A stretch of 64,000 nucleotides of DNA from Muricea muricata (taxonomy: Eukaryota; Cnidaria; Anthozoa; Malacalcyonacea; Plexauridae). Location of the stretch: NCBI GenBank assembly GCA_963855995.1, contig OY979717.1, forward strand, positions 69,362,354 through 69,426,353, read 5' to 3'. The notes beneath the pieces are model-generated. The model searched no databases. It saw nothing but the letters and a program-made list of their open reading frames with translations, and was not told where the DNA came from. Made by a program: the position numbers and the translations under genes. Each line of letters starts with the position of its first letter. Within the stretch, counting starts at the first letter, position 1. Positions 25,001 to 40,000 of this stretch are shown here, one piece after another.

Positions 25001-28000
25001 CATATAGCGTGGACAAGTCTTTTCGTCGCATTTTCAAAGCTTATTTTAACAACAACTATTTCACTTTTCTAATACATGTACTACGGAAGATAACATTTTA
25101 CCCTTGTCTGTTCAGTTATTGACTCGGAGTAGAGTAAGTATAGTTTCGTGCAAGAGAATAAGTTACACATATTCAAATGCAATGTCAATCTGGATTTAAA
25201 CTTATTAAAGCATACAACAAATGAAATGTATTTTACATGTACATTTTACCTAATTTTACTACTGTACCTTTAAAACTTTGCTGTTAAAATATTTCAAAGA
25301 GTATTTTTAGTAATTATTTATTAAAATTACTTCGTGTACTTGGAAGCCAACTCGAACTTCTCATAGCTGTGCTATTTTGTGCGAGGCATCTGGAGCAGAC
25401 TAAGATAAATATTTTTTCTTAGGTTGACAACCCAAATAATTTGGGCAATACTCCACTGCACGTGGCTTGTTATAACGGTCAAGATGTTGTCATTGAAGAG
25501 TTAATAAACAATGGCGCCAACGTTAACGCAGCTAATAGTAAAGGCTTGGTAAGTATTTTGTTAAGTGTATTAAATCATCTAATGCAGAAGAAAAGTTAGC
25601 GGACATTGTCGATTAGGTGCAAACATCCGCAAAGACAAACCAGCATTCCAGTTAATAAGAATGCACATTACTCAGCCAAAAGAGACTTAGTACGAAATGC
25701 CACTATATTATAAATAACCAGATTTTTTGGGCTTTTTTGTGGAAGAGGGAAGGGGTATCACCTTTTGAATAAAATGTGATCGTAAGGTGCTTCTTCCCCA
25801 TGTAACTTCATTGACATGTGGTATGCAGTCGCTAATATTTCCTCTCATCACAATTTTCTAATTTGAAATATTTTCATCTGCAGACGCCCCTTCACTACGC
25901 CGCAGCCGCTGAAAATGCCGATATGGCGCTGGAAATTTTATTGCACGAAGGAGCTACTCCAAATGCAAAGGTACGTCACGTTTGCCTGGTCAAGTTTTAT
26001 GGAATTAATTGAGAAATAACTTGTGGATTAAGCTCTGTGGGTATAGCTTGTGGATTAAGCTCTATTACAGATTGCTAAAATTATAGATTTGTTAGACAAG
26101 ACTCAGGCTACCCGCCTGTCTTAAATAATACACTGAAAGTCTAGAATCTGTTATGCATACATTTCACTAGTTTGAAATTGACACTACTTTGCTTAACGTT
26201 CAACAGTGCAAGAAAGGCCAGACTCCGCTTCACCTGGCAGCATTGAGTGGAAGAAATAAACGCACCCAAACTTTGCTTCAGCATGGTAAGATATATTCAT
26301 TTATTGTCGCATTCATTCATTTGATTTTGTTTCTACAATATCCATGTATATACATTGTCAATTTACGTTCACAAACAGATAGAAATAGAAAATTCAGTTT
26401 CCATTCTTGTTGAAAAACTACATGAATGATTTTTTATTCGCTGATTTTAAGACACATGATTATACTGCTAGTAAAGTTATAGACGCATTTCACATTATTA
26501 TCATATTCTATTGAAATATCTTATAAAAATAAACTTTTTCACCTGTACATCAGAGGCATAGCCAGAGGTGAGTGTTTGTGTACATGTGTCTGTGGGTACA
26601 TCCCTGGAAGTATTGCCAGTGTAATTCTGAAACAGATCCCCCGGGTTTCGCGGGCCCTTTATAAGAGGAAATCCTGGCTACGTCACTCCATCCATCACAC
26701 TCTCCCCCACATAAAAATTAACAATTTCACATTGTCGAAATTCAAGCTTTTTCACATTAAAGTTAAATATATTTCCACTAGTAACTTTACTGCCACTCGC
26801 ACTTTGTATATTATATATATTTTTTGTATATTTGTATGTGAAACAAATATCTTCTATTTCTGTAACAAAAATACAGTAGATCAAAACTAAGAACCCATGT
26901 GTAAAATCCTGAGTACGTATACCTTCGCAAAATCCCAGAAAAATAGTAAAAATAGAACACGCTCATTACGATTCTATGAATACGATACCATGATAACACA
27001 TTCGGTATATTACATTTCTTAGTTCAAAACAATGTGTGCGCGATATGTATATTTTCGATAAATTTTTCGTCTTAAAACATTTTGGGTGTGAATTTTTTCA
27101 CGGAGAATCTTTTGCCATTTAGATGTTTTAGTACACTTTAATGTACCTGTTAAAATGTGTAGTTTGTTGCGACATGTTGAACATTTCGCGATGGAATGTG
27201 TCAAAATTTGCCGTTTTAAACCATTTTGGAAGCGATTTTTCGGACTGAGAACCTCGTTGCTGTTTCGATATTTCAGAAACCATGTTAAACCATAGGCGGC
27301 CCATTCAGTGTGTAGTTTCATATAGAGATCAGTGCGCACGTAAACACACTTCGTATGGTTAAACTGTGTAGTTTGTTGAGATATCGTGTTAGAAAATAAG
27401 TTTATACTTTATACTGTTAGTTTCAGATATGGTATCCGATCAAAATTCTAGGTCATCCTTGAGCGCTGCACCAACTCTAGGCACCGAAAAAATAAGAAAA
27501 AAACGGTGGCTAATTTAAAACTTGGCTACGCCTACGGCAGGCGGAGTAATTATAATTTTAGACTGTGTGTGTGTGTGCCGTTGAAATACAGCATTTAACA
27601 TTTAAACATTTATAGTGCTATTTTGCTGCAGCGAAATTCTACCAAACAACTTTGCATTTCCACAATGGCGATAAACGTTGGCTTTTTTACAAAATTTAAA
27701 GATAGTGAAGCGGTGTATTTGGATGATGGCTGCGTAGTCTAATTACAAGCTATGTCTTTAGGAGCTTTTGTGAACTCACCTGATGACAATGGAAATACTC
27801 CACTACATCTTGGAGCATATTATGGACAACAGATCGTAGTTTGCGTTCTCTTGGCTAGTGGGGCTGATCATAAGAAGTGAGTGTGACAATGTTGGGACAA
27901 CAATTTCTTAATGCTCTCAACTCGCTGCTGAGAGCGCTTGGTCGAATAAGTGCGGTGAATTGATGAAAAGTAATAGTTTATGGTATTATCGTACTTGAGG

Positions 28001-31000
28001 AAAAACGTCCATGTTAATTACTGTTATGCGGACCGATATTCACCATTTTAAGGACATATTCAACCAACAGAGACTGTTTATACAATCTCTCAGCAATGTG
28101 AAACATACATGCAGTATGTTTAAGTTAGGATTAAGGAACTATTTTTAGTTTTTCAGAGCTTCGATTAGCCTTGGGATTAGGATTAGAACTTTGTTAAAGG
28201 TTTGGATTACAATGAAAATAAGGGACAGAGATAGGTTTAGCCCAGGTTTAGCCTTAGGATTGGATTAAAGGTTGGGATTTTGACTGGGATTATATTGACA
28301 CAAAAAGTCAAAAAATAGAAAAAAAAAACCCCAATAAAATGTAAAGGTTAAAATGTGGAAAAGACGTTAAACGTTACCAGAAACAGTTGCATAAAGGCAA
28401 CACCATATTGTTCTCTAGCAGCAAACTATAGCGCCCTTGTGTGCTTTATTCCCTGTTTAATGCTATAGTCTTTCTAGCATTATCTCGCATCATGTTCCAT
28501 AATCAGAATAATGTTGCTAGGAATCTAGAGACTCTCTAACAAGCTTTCGATTCATTTAAATTTCGCCGTTTAACACCTTATGATAATTCACACTCTTAGC
28601 CTAACTTTATACACTGCCTTCACAGTACTTCGTCTAGCACTTTAGATCTGGCGGTGATTATTTATTGCGCTAGGGCTACGATAATCATTTAAAAACACAT
28701 TTATCACTGCCCTAATGTGTGGCCTTGATAATCTTCATTTAGAATGGGTTTTGATGGAATGAGTCCATTGCATATGGCTAGCCTGGCTGGTCATGCTGAG
28801 TGCTGTCGGAAACTGTTGCAATATGGTAAATGCAATGTGATACTTACACTACACCAGTCTATTGTTCGTCCTATAGAGAAAGGTTTAGATTTGACTTCCT
28901 CCACCGCTACTCTTAATCAATCTTGTGTGCTGTACCTACCCGATTAACCAATCCGGTTCTTTAAAAATCGCAGTAGTGGAACTCAGATCTGAACCTCGAT
29001 CGCCTCAAGAAAACAGACATAAACCACTCGTTTGCTTCCATGGCTCAAGAAGTCTCGAAGGAAACGACCGTCACCAAGTCAGGGTGATATAGAGCAACTG
29101 TATAGTTTGAATAATATTGATAGCAATTATTTTCCGTCTAAGCTTTCAGAGATGAGGTGGTAGATGCCGTAGCACGACCTCATTTAAATATCTCTACTCC
29201 GTGTTTACTAGCTATATGCTTCTGAAGGAAAACTTCATTCGTCTAGTCGTTATAATTTCTGGCATTAAAAAGATAACAAACATAACTCAAATAATGTTTT
29301 AGCCTTGACATGTCGGTTTACCTCGATCCTTTGCGAAGAGCTAGCGAGAATAAAGTACTATCTACCAAAGCTTATGTTGACAAGTCACACTCCTTATATG
29401 GAGATAGTAGTAAAACTAATTTAGGTTTGGCAAAGGATTACGACAAAATCGACATGTAGCCAGTTTTTTTTTGTTATGATCTCAGTCAATCGCAGGTTGT
29501 AGAGCTATATTTTTTTAAGGAGCATCGATTAATGTAAAGGACAGCTACAACAGAACATGCCTCCATGCTGCGGCATGCAGTGGGTGAGTACACTGGTTTA
29601 CACGTCTGGGTCAGGATTAAAACAACCATCACTACTACATTACTGTATTTCAATTCACGACATACATCCCCTGATATCCACAACCTTTACTTCACTTTAC
29701 AACATACATCACCAGATATCCATTCACTATCTTTATTTCACTTTCACAACATACATCACCATATCTCCACTATTTTTACTTATCGGTCACAACAAACATC
29801 ACTAGATTTATACTATCTTTACTTTACTTCACAACAAATATCACCAGATATCTACTACTGTTCTTTAATTCACTTCACAACAAATATCACCAGATATCGA
29901 CTACTGTATCTTTAATTCACTCCCGTAAGATGCACGACCAGATATCGACTATCTTTGCCATGCCTTACGATATACATCCCCAGATATACCTGTGCTGTCT
30001 TTACTGTACTTCACAATATACAATTTCTACTTGAGCATGAAATGTTATGTTTTTAGGAATGTCGGTTGTCTTGAGCTCCTCATGAGCAACGGAGCTGATC
30101 ACCACGTTGCGGATAAGTTTGGAAGGTATGTTGTGTGTTAGCGTGTTTTGTTTACAAATATCAGTTACTGAACATGTTAAGAAAATTTGAGAAAATCGTG
30201 GATAGCGTTATTCATCTTTCCTACAACTGAATCAAGATTTATAAAATTATTGTAGTTTAAAGATCTAGACAACTGGCCCTAGAAGAATTATTCAACATTC
30301 TTCAACGTATTTACATGGCAGACAAGTCTATCATGCAATGTAAAATTTTCGACCTTGTAGGACGCCACTTCATTACGCTGCTGGTCATGTTCACTACGAG
30401 AGTGTCGTATTATTGGTTGGATCTGGTTGCAATGTCAACAAATCTGATACAAAATCCTGTACAGCATTACACTATGCTGCAGCTCATGATGAAGATGCTA
30501 AGTATGACATAATAATGGTATACATCATAACTGACATATGATCTGTGTTCACTGTACAAAATCCACCCACGCGATTGGTCAAAAACAATCACGTGTGTTT
30601 TTGTTACTTGGTAACAACGAGTCTTTTGGGGGCAGTATTGACAATAACACACGGAAAACGTGCATTATTCATTTAAAAAGGCTATAAATTTTGTAAAAAT
30701 CAATGAAATGAAAAGATATTTAACCAGACTGGACACAAAGCAGTTCCTAAAAGTACGAAAAGAGAAACAAAGTAAAGCATTGAAATTTTTCGAGGTAAAT
30801 AAACTAAGCAAAGATGTAGGCGTCCGGTATTTCAATTAGTACAGGCAGTGAACCCAGATCATATATTAAATGGGTTAGAGACGTTTAGTTCGTGTTTTGT
30901 TTACAAATAACGCGCTTGCTGAATGTACAATGAACTCAAAATTTTCTTTATACTGCACTTGACCCCGGCTGCCTCGTGCAGTATAAATAATTTTTCGTTC

Positions 31001-34000
31001 ATTGTACATTCAGCTTGTGCGTTATTTGTGAACAAAACACCAGAACAGTCTCTCAATATTAAATATCATAGTATACTACTGCTACTATTATACCAGAGGG
31101 CTGGTTGTTCAAAGCTGGGACCAACTTTTGCGGTTTCTGTATTTCTACACCTCCGTTTCTTTCAAAACATTAAAGACCAAATTAAATTACTAGAACTGAT
31201 TTAGACAAGGTCTCTGAAGAAATATTTTCAAACTTTTAAGCAAGCTGCTGGGAATTTTTTTATCTTATTTTAACCCTCGGATGAGCTGATCTGCTTCTGG
31301 ACAAATTACACCTGGTGTAGACGACCCGTATAAATTAGCATTGCATTGAACTATTGTCTTGGGATAGCCTAAACATTACTGACATGCAGTGAACTGTGAA
31401 TAAAAGTACAGTATTTATGCGGCAACCTTGGGATCCGTCACTTCAATAGACAAATTTGGTTAAAGTTTCTATGCATATATTCAGTTGGTAACTTTATGGA
31501 TAACTCACATACACCTGGCAAATCTTATTCTGATTGAGAGAAATTAGTCATAGCCGCAAGGACATGAAATAGAATTAACAAAGCTTAACGAGTCAGTATT
31601 ACAGACACGCCGTAATTTGTTGTTGTTCATACTACTGTACTTTTCTATGAAATTATTGATGTGATATTCTTACATTCTAGGATTGTTGAGCATCTCCTTA
31701 CGAATAACGCGAACGCCAGTAAGAGAGATAAAAAAGGTTTTACTGCCATTCATTATGCTTCTGTGAAGGGAAATAAACTCTCCATAGAAATGGTTAGTCC
31801 TTTACTGTGTACATTGTATTTTGTAAATACGTTTACACCTTCAATTTTGGTGCAATTTTTAGTGTATGATTTCTCACCTGAACATTTCCGACTGAATCAC
31901 TTGTTCACATCATGCAACAAAAGTAGAAATTAGGGTAAACAAGCCAAATGAGATGTCCAATGAAGTACCTCGCGAAATATCTGCACATTGTGCAACAATG
32001 TCTTTATCTTTCTCAAAATGAACTGCATCCAGCCGTAATTTTTTTACTAATAATGTTTAATGTTTCTAGTAATATATACGTTAAAATGTTTTTTCTCTGT
32101 TCTAGTTGTTAGATCATTGCTCTGCAGATATTTTTAACATTAGTTCTGGGTCTCCTTCAATAACACCTTGTCATTTAGCGGTAAGCATTTACTTCACTGC
32201 CACCGCATGTATACAGCAGAACATGATCCTTTTTCGTATCTACTGTAAATGTGTTTTTTTTCTCAATATTAATTAGCACTGTTTGTTCGTTAAATCTGGT
32301 AGATAAAAATTTTAATCAAGACATGATCGTGTGTTAATTTTAGGCATTTAACGGCCACTTCACAGCCCTAGATGCTTTGCTACAGTCCGCAATTAGTCCT
32401 GATGTCAAAGATGACAATGGTATTTTTTTTTCACGATTTTCCTGTCATATATTCTTAATATTGACGCATTTTACAAAACTTAGTATAGGTAATAGTATGT
32501 TATGAGAGTCACCCAATATTTTAATAAAGTATGCAAAAGAATAGTATCTAAAACAATCAAAATGATCATTTTAAAACAATCAAAGTGTTGTCCGGAGTAA
32601 CTATTCTTTTGTAATAGTATGACTTCGAGTGTAATTTAGAAACAGCATGCACGAGTATGTCGGACTCGTGTAATTTTGGCGTCATTCAAAAATCTACAAG
32701 GAGTGCAAGTTATTTCCAAATTGCACAAGAAACAACACTATTACATTTTAATAATATAAAAGGAAATGTTCGAGTGCGAGAAATGTTCTGTACTTACATC
32801 GCGATCGCTCCTCTTCACTTTTTCCTTTAAAAAACCTTAAATTTACACCCATAACCTCTTTATAAATATATGTAAAGTAGGCAAAACTTCCCAATCTTTA
32901 GATATTTATTTCAATTTTTCTATTTCGTTAAAAAACCAGCCAAATTGATCACAATTGTTCTCAAATTTCACCCGCCAAATTTGATCACAATTGTTCTCAA
33001 ATTGTTTTGTTAAGAAAATTTGCATTCCAGAAAATTAGCATTCATTGCAAGATTTTTGCAATGTTGCTACAGATTTTTCCACTCCTGTTTTAGATTAACT
33101 TCACTGAAATTGACCAATCACAGTCGAAAAACATTTCTTTGTTTATTATTATTAGTGAAAAAAATTAGTGCAATATATAGTGAAGATGTACATGAATTTC
33201 TGACGCTTCACCCGGTTGTATGCAGTATAAATATCGTCTGATAGAGTGTTTTAACCTGTACTAAACGCAGGTGAGGAGATCGGAGGTTTGGCCTTAGAAT
33301 GACAGCTAAATAACTTATACATGTAAGACAAAGATGTCCGAATAGAATTTTTCAAATTTTGTTTGGAAATAATGTGAAGTTTGACATTTTTGAATAATAA
33401 AGTAAAAACTGCGTCGATGTTATTACCATCCTTGTACCACTTTCTTACAACTTTCTTTAAACTGTGATAACAACAGCGGTCTCTGAGGTCTCAAGTTTTG
33501 TTCCCTCACCCAAAACTAGTTTTTAACTATGCTGTTATAATTCTGTGTATCTGACATTAATATGTCATTAGATGTCAAACAATATTTTTACCTATTCTCT
33601 TCTTAGGCCGTACTCCGTTAGATTTAGCTGCTTCCTATGGTCATTGGTAAGTGCTGCACCCTTATAGAGGTACTTTTAGTCACAAGCACTGTGATCTATT
33701 CAAAATTGTCCTTTGCAAGCCTTGAGGCCTAAACCTTAAACCTCGAAGCACGCAAAACGTAAAAGGAGCACAAGTTTCAGGCGTCGTAGTTGAATGTTAG
33801 AGAGGTTTAGCAAATACGACGCGACGTCGAAGAGGACGTGAAAATGACGTGACAGACAACAGTCATCTACTTCCGGTTTGATCTAGAACGGCAGATTTAT
33901 TTTTTTGCAAACATTTTTGTGGTTTTATCCCACCTGCTTATTTCGTTGGATATTTCAATCAGTTGTCAATAAATGGGCAAGGAAATGCTTTCTAAGGATG

Positions 34001-37000
34001 GCCTTCTGTCTCTGAAGATTGTATCTACAATCAGTCAACTATTTCTGGAAGAATAAACTGGAAAATTTTGTTGTTTTGAGAAGACGAAGTTTGTCACGGT
34101 TTTCGGAAAAATACAAAAGCTCAAGGTCATTTTTAAGGTAAATGCTTAACAGTTCTGGGTGGTTCCATCAGGTGTATGGGTTTTCAGTAGAATATAGCAT
34201 GTCAGTGATTGTCCTGGTGACATTTAGAAATGTTTTCGATAGTTTTTTTCTGGCTGAAATCTGTTTTTTAATTCGTGTACGTTTTTGAACTCTTGTGACG
34301 AAACAGCTACAATTGCTCGAGTTTTTACTGATTTGACCATGTAAAATCTTGTTTATTTCCTTGTTTCCTTTTTTAAAAAATACTTTTTGTTATAGCTTTC
34401 GTTTCTATACCCTCAAATATATCACTTGATGAAGAATAGTAGCAGTACTGAAGCAGCTAACATTGCTTGCAATTTTGTTGTTTTGCTATGGCGGCGAAAA
34501 CGTTTGTGAAAACCCGATACGTCCAAAAACTACCGAAATACTAAGAAGCAATCTTGTCGTTTCACAAAAGTTTACCTGGAACTAGCAAATAATATATATA
34601 TAGACGACAAATTATAGAGTGTTTTTTTTGGATGCCTACTGTCATATTTTTTGAATAAAAAGAACAAAACTTTGTCGTTTTGAAGACGACGTGAAAACAA
34701 CTCAATTAATTAACGTGCGTGGGCGACGTCCTAGACTAAACCGGATGTGGAATTTCGCGGGTCCACGCCATTTTCACGTCCTCGTCGACGTCGCGTCGTG
34801 TTTGCTAAACCTCGCTTTGCAGGCATCTGTGAATGGTCTGTTATCCTACGGAGACATTTACCGTGTCTGTATGAAATGACCCCTATACATGATTTCTGGT
34901 TAAATGGTTCTCTAGTATACTCTCCCTAATCGTGGTCGTCCTGACCAATTTCTAAATTATCAAAGATCCCCAATGGCCCTACCAAGAAACTACTATGCTG
35001 TAATTAAAGATGTCTGATAGTAACGTCCACACATTAATCGATCCTCATTGTTGTGTTTGTAGCGAGTGTGTGGAAATCCTGTTAATGCATGGAGCGACAG
35101 TTTTACTCCACGATGCTGTCATGAGAAGAACACCTTTACACGCTGCAGGTGAGCGTGAATTATAATAATTACTGCAACGTTTTACTACTACGGCTTAGCA
35201 GATTTTTAATCAATCCTGTTATTAACAATTCTCTCTTATGAATAGTTTGCAGTATCCTCAACGTACTATACAGGGTGCAAGTCTTGTTTTGAACAGATAG
35301 TGTTAAGATATGGAGTACATTGTATAAGATTGCAAAGTCTCAGACATTTTGTTGCAAGCACTATCACCCGGTGGGCATTCAAAAATCGCTTTACATGCTA
35401 AATTAACGCACGCGGTACTTTAATTTATGCAAAAAGGTAATTATGCATAAAATAATTTTATAATGAGACATAAAATCAATCATGGCAATGAATTGTGCAA
35501 AAGTGGCGAAAAGTCTAATTTTTAAAGCTCTCGTTCTCGAATTCGCGCGAATCAATTTGTCTAAAACTTTGCTCGTCTATTCAGCATACTCTATACTCCT
35601 GTCGTACTTATTTAAAATTGCTTTTCAGTAATCCATCTTTGTTCGCAAGGCATTTTAAAAGTGGCTTTTGATAATACGCCAGCTTAAGTCAAAAATTTAG
35701 TTTTGTTAACAAATGTTTTTTAGATGTTCGCAATGGAACTAAACTACTTAGAATATTTATTAAAACATCCAACGCTCTCTGCATTGGCAGAATTTTCCAA
35801 CTGTTAACTTTTTTGATGCACCCTGTATAATTAACAATTAGTCGCCGAAGGCGAGGTGATTACAAGCCTATATTCACTGAGCCGAAAGCGAAGTGAATAT
35901 AGGCTTGTAATCACCGAACCTGAGGCGACTAATTGTTTTAGTATAAATTTCCAGGTGTCTACAAATAATAATTCACTAAACTTTACAAAAATTCATTTTT
36001 TATTCAGTACTGTATAAAAAAGCAAAAATCAAAAAGCTATAGTCACTGGTCAGTGACTATCACTTCAGAGAAAGTGAATCTTGACCTATCAGAATGCAGG
36101 AAAATCAATAGTCACCTGGAAATTTATACTAACTGTGTTTCTGGACAGGTTGAACACTTGCCGCACGGCAGAAAATACCAACCTGTGCTGGATTGATGAA
36201 AACAAGACAGAACACCCTAATTCTGTCCGCATTGTCCAATGCTGTAAGCAATTTTGTCACACTCGATTGCAGGCTCGACGATATTGTTGACAATATGGAC
36301 AGCGCAGCATTGTTCAATCCTGTTCTCATCAACCCTGAAATATTGCCGTGCATCAAATTAGCGGCAGGGGGGGGGAGCGCTGCAGGGATATACCAAGTGT
36401 CGCGTAGCATCAACATATACATTTTTAAATAAACCTTTGTCTATTTTAAGCGTACAATGGTCATACAGACTGTATCAGAACTATTCTACAAAATACGAAT
36501 GTTTCGGATGTGATCAATTCAACGGATTCACAAGATAGGTTTGTATGAGTAGACGGACTATGTTCCCAGTGCACAAAGTTTTTCATACATAATTGATAGG
36601 TTAAACTTGCTGAAATAAACATCACTGGATTTGCACAGAAACATTGCCACATTACTGACCATCTGCTGTGTGGCATGGACGGTTTTCCGGGGAGGGAGTC
36701 TTAGCCCGCCACATTTTTAGTTATAACGCCCAAAATAAAATGTTCACCCCTCTAAAATATTCCCCCCCCCCCAATTCTCGGCATAGTGAATAGAGACGAT
36801 CATGTAAGTACCTATCTATCCATCTATCGTGTAGCTTCGAGCATATTTCATAGGCTTGTTTGTGCGCCAGGAACTTTTAAAAGACTCGACTAGATTGCGC
36901 TTTACTCCGCCTGTATTCTTAAGGTGTCGAGTTGTGACAGGTAGTCTAGGGAGCAGAAAACAAAGCACCGAAGCTCCTGAAATTTCTGGTACCACGTACC

Positions 37001-40000
37001 CCAGTAGAAAATATAAAAATCCGCTTATGTTGTTTTGCATTGTGGATCACGAATATTTACATCATTGTCTATTTTTGAACCTTATTTGTCATGTCTAGAA
37101 CTGCGCTGATGTTGGCTGCTACAAACGGATATATTGATAGCGTCTCGTTGTTGATTGGTCAAGGGTGTAACGTTATAGCTCACGATCTGTTCCAGAGGAC
37201 TGCTTTACATGCAGCTGTGAGTTTGATTAGTTTATTCTATAATTAATATATCGTAATTTATTATATCTCTTTATCAGATTAGCTATCCTAGAATTTAAGT
37301 TACCGTACAGCTCAACCTCGTACCCAGGCTCTCTTCTATACGCTCCTCGCTGGAGGAAGAGACCCTGGTAAATGCTAGTGGGTAGTACTTGTGGGTAGTA
37401 CTTGTTAATGTATGTAATTTTAGTCTTACATTTTATGAAAGGTGTGACAAGAGTTACATTTACACAAATAATGAAGAGACCCTGGTGACCAGCATTCACC
37501 AGGGTCTCTTCCTCCAGTGAAAAGCATGGAGAAAAGAGCCTGGGTACGAGGTTGCATGAAGCTTTAAAACCGTTGTTGCTTTTCCAGAATAGTGGTCCAT
37601 GTTTGTAGTTGCATGCATCAGTGGTGACTAATGGTGATCCACTATGTCTCTGCATGGCAGTATTCGTTTATTCTCTTTCATTATTTGAACGAGTTTATTA
37701 TAATATATTATAAATGTTTTTATACTATATCATATATCTAGTGTCTAGTGTGTTCAGGTTTGTGACTGGCTTATGAGATCATCGTTAGCTCCACCATACA
37801 GTGTGATGTTAGATATAGAGATCCCTAAAATTAACGTGCGTCATGGCCGTCACCAGTTATATAATGCACCACTGTATTTTTTAGTCTGCGAATGGTCATG
37901 AAGAATGCGTAGATACTTTATTAAATTACCAAGCGGATCCTTTAAGCAGGTTTGTAAAGTCCGTATAAACAGCTTCCAATAGACCTTAGAAGTGCTTACG
38001 TCACGCAGTTTTCAATGCATATAAATACAAGGTAAATTTTTCCCACATGTTTCTCACATTGCATGCATTGCAATTCATCGTTTAACTCTGGCGTGACGTA
38101 AGGACCTCTAACGTCTATTAACAAGGTGGCTAAAAAATACACAAATTATTGTACAATAATTGACGGATATATTTTCAGAGATTGTAATGGTACCAGTCCT
38201 ATACATCTTGCTGCTGGCTGTGGTCATGTTGGTATATTAGGTTCGTTATTACAAGTTAGTGGTACTGGACATGTGTTAGATGACTGTGGTTACACACCTT
38301 TACACTGGGCATGTTATAATGGTATGTTATGAATATTCTTGACTTTCCTACTTACTTCAAGGGCATCAAATACACTATTTGCAAGTCCCTACTCGTTGCA
38401 AGCTGAATAGGAGACCGATCTAACTGGTCCTAACACTGATCTCATAGAACGTTGGATATAGCTTGTTTGGCTATCAAAGTGAAAGCCTAATTAACAATGA
38501 AAAAATCATTTCAGGATGTTTTTCTTGTTCGCTGCCCGCCGTGTATTTCCGTAAAATTTAATCTCGCAGGATACGTTCGCCTATTCAGCTTAAAATTTGC
38601 ATGTACATATAATTAGGCTTTAATTTTGAAAACCATAGAAGCTACATCCAGTCTCACTGCGTTATATATTATATGTTATAATTAAATATGTAGTTGTAAC
38701 ACACAAAAACACCGGGTGATCTGACAACACGGAAAAATAGTGGCTCCTTTTGTCAAGTAAAAATTCATTTTCCGATTCAAACTACCAATGTTTCATGAAA
38801 TATTATTCAATTTCTCTACTAAATGTTAACATGATTATCAATTTCAACACGTTTCAGTAAGGGAAACAGATTAAAAATTGTAAGTGATTACTAACAATCA
38901 GATCTAGAAAACAAGCTTGATCGAGGTAAAGGTCATTGTTTGAACACAAACGTTTCAAGCCAATGAAAGTCAATTGTAGCACCAGCGATCGTGTAAATAT
39001 AAAATGGAGAATGGTAAAAATAGATAAAGAGCAGAGTCCGGTTTTATAAAAAAAGTGATTAAAGTTAAGTATGATTACTGGAAACGTTGACCAATCATAA
39101 CCACGTATTTTGTACTTAATCACAATTTACATAACTGCAAAACAGTGATTAAGAGTGATTAAGAGTTTTGTACAACCTCGGAGTTAAATGAAATACGGAC
39201 AAATAATTCGTTACTACTTTTTGTTTGAATATGTGTTCATATCAATGAAGTTCATATCCGTCCAAGGATTTTATTTAATTTAAGATGTGTCTGTTATTTT
39301 TACAGGTCATGAGAGCTGTGTCGATGTGCTTTTAGAGGTTGGCAATAGTTAGAAATATCAGTTTAAGATTGTATCCTATTTACGGTATTAACCGTAATAT
39401 TGTACGGTTGTTTTTAGGATGAAAATTGTCAAATATTTCAAGGCAATCCTTTTTCACCTCTTCATTGTGCAGTGTAAGTCTTAGTTGCAAGTTGTGTAAA
39501 TGTTCTTTCTTCTGTATTGTATTGTGCAGCTGCTGCCTCTACCCACTTCACGTCACTATACATGTTAGTCCTTTTCTTCTCACCATTCATTCTTGTGATT
39601 TCGTCTCTGATTATTTCTTGCTATGCCTCTCCATTCGTTCTGTATAAATGACGTTATATATTATAGAATAACAGACAATGGCTCGTGTGCAGAGTTGCTA
39701 CTGGATACTTTGGGTGATGAATTAGTGAATACAGTTGACAAAAAACAGAGGTCAGTGACGGGACCAGAGAGGTGTCGTGTCTTAATTCTTTCCTATAGAG
39801 GAAAAACTAGAAATGCTGTACTGTGCGGAAACGCCACAGAATGGATGTTTGTGGATTCTGTGTTTTCAGACTTGATGCGTGCGACTTATTTGGCAAATAT
39901 AGGGTTTTGAAACAATTTACATTCATGCTTGTGATTAATTTGTTGATATTGAGCCTGTTCATGCACAACCTGAGGCCGACTTGTTATTATCAAATCGGTG

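Larger units (their letters stand above)
13058..26285 (+). other. ANKRD28: ANKRD28-like exons 1-12
   Basis: Coding exons: 13058-13084, 19844-19927, 20478-20556, 21350-21420, 21522-21630, 22429-22520, 23465-23552, 24301-24365, 24673-24750, 25423-25548, 25884-25970, 26207-26285. They give about 328 residues. Exon 1 encodes only nine residues (MVIHQLSDE) and is the least certain. It is supported by a gtaaga donor, correct phase, and similarity of QLSDEPAIVQ to the vertebrate KLRDQPSLVQ start. Exon 5 ends NNHMKCAG and exon 6 continues with a repeat containing [16 protein letters not shown]. All other borders are ordinary GT..AG. Confidence 0.92.
27762..33646 (+). other. ANKRD28: ANKRD28-like exons 13-21
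   Basis: Coding exons: 27762-27876, 28743-28825, 29520-29583, 30057-30125, 30361-30501, 31681-31792, 32106-32180, 32344-32419, 33607-33646. They add about 259 residues of ankyrin repeats, including [26 protein letters not shown] and [10 protein letters not shown]. Exon 21 is only 40 nt ([13 protein letters not shown]). In the segment encoded by exon 17 the repeat reads [15 protein letters not shown], matching the vertebrate 'CTPLHYAATSD' repeat. Confidence 0.93.

Noticed and set aside
28130-28300. Telomere-like TTAGG words
   Set aside because: Only scattered 'ttaggatta' words without a regular period.
29565-29915. 116-codon frame rich in His, Ser and Thr
   Set aside because: It is translated minisatellite in an intron.
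36129-36422. Overlapping frames on both strands in intron 22
   Set aside because: No motif, and the true exon 23 starts at 36451 with correct phase.
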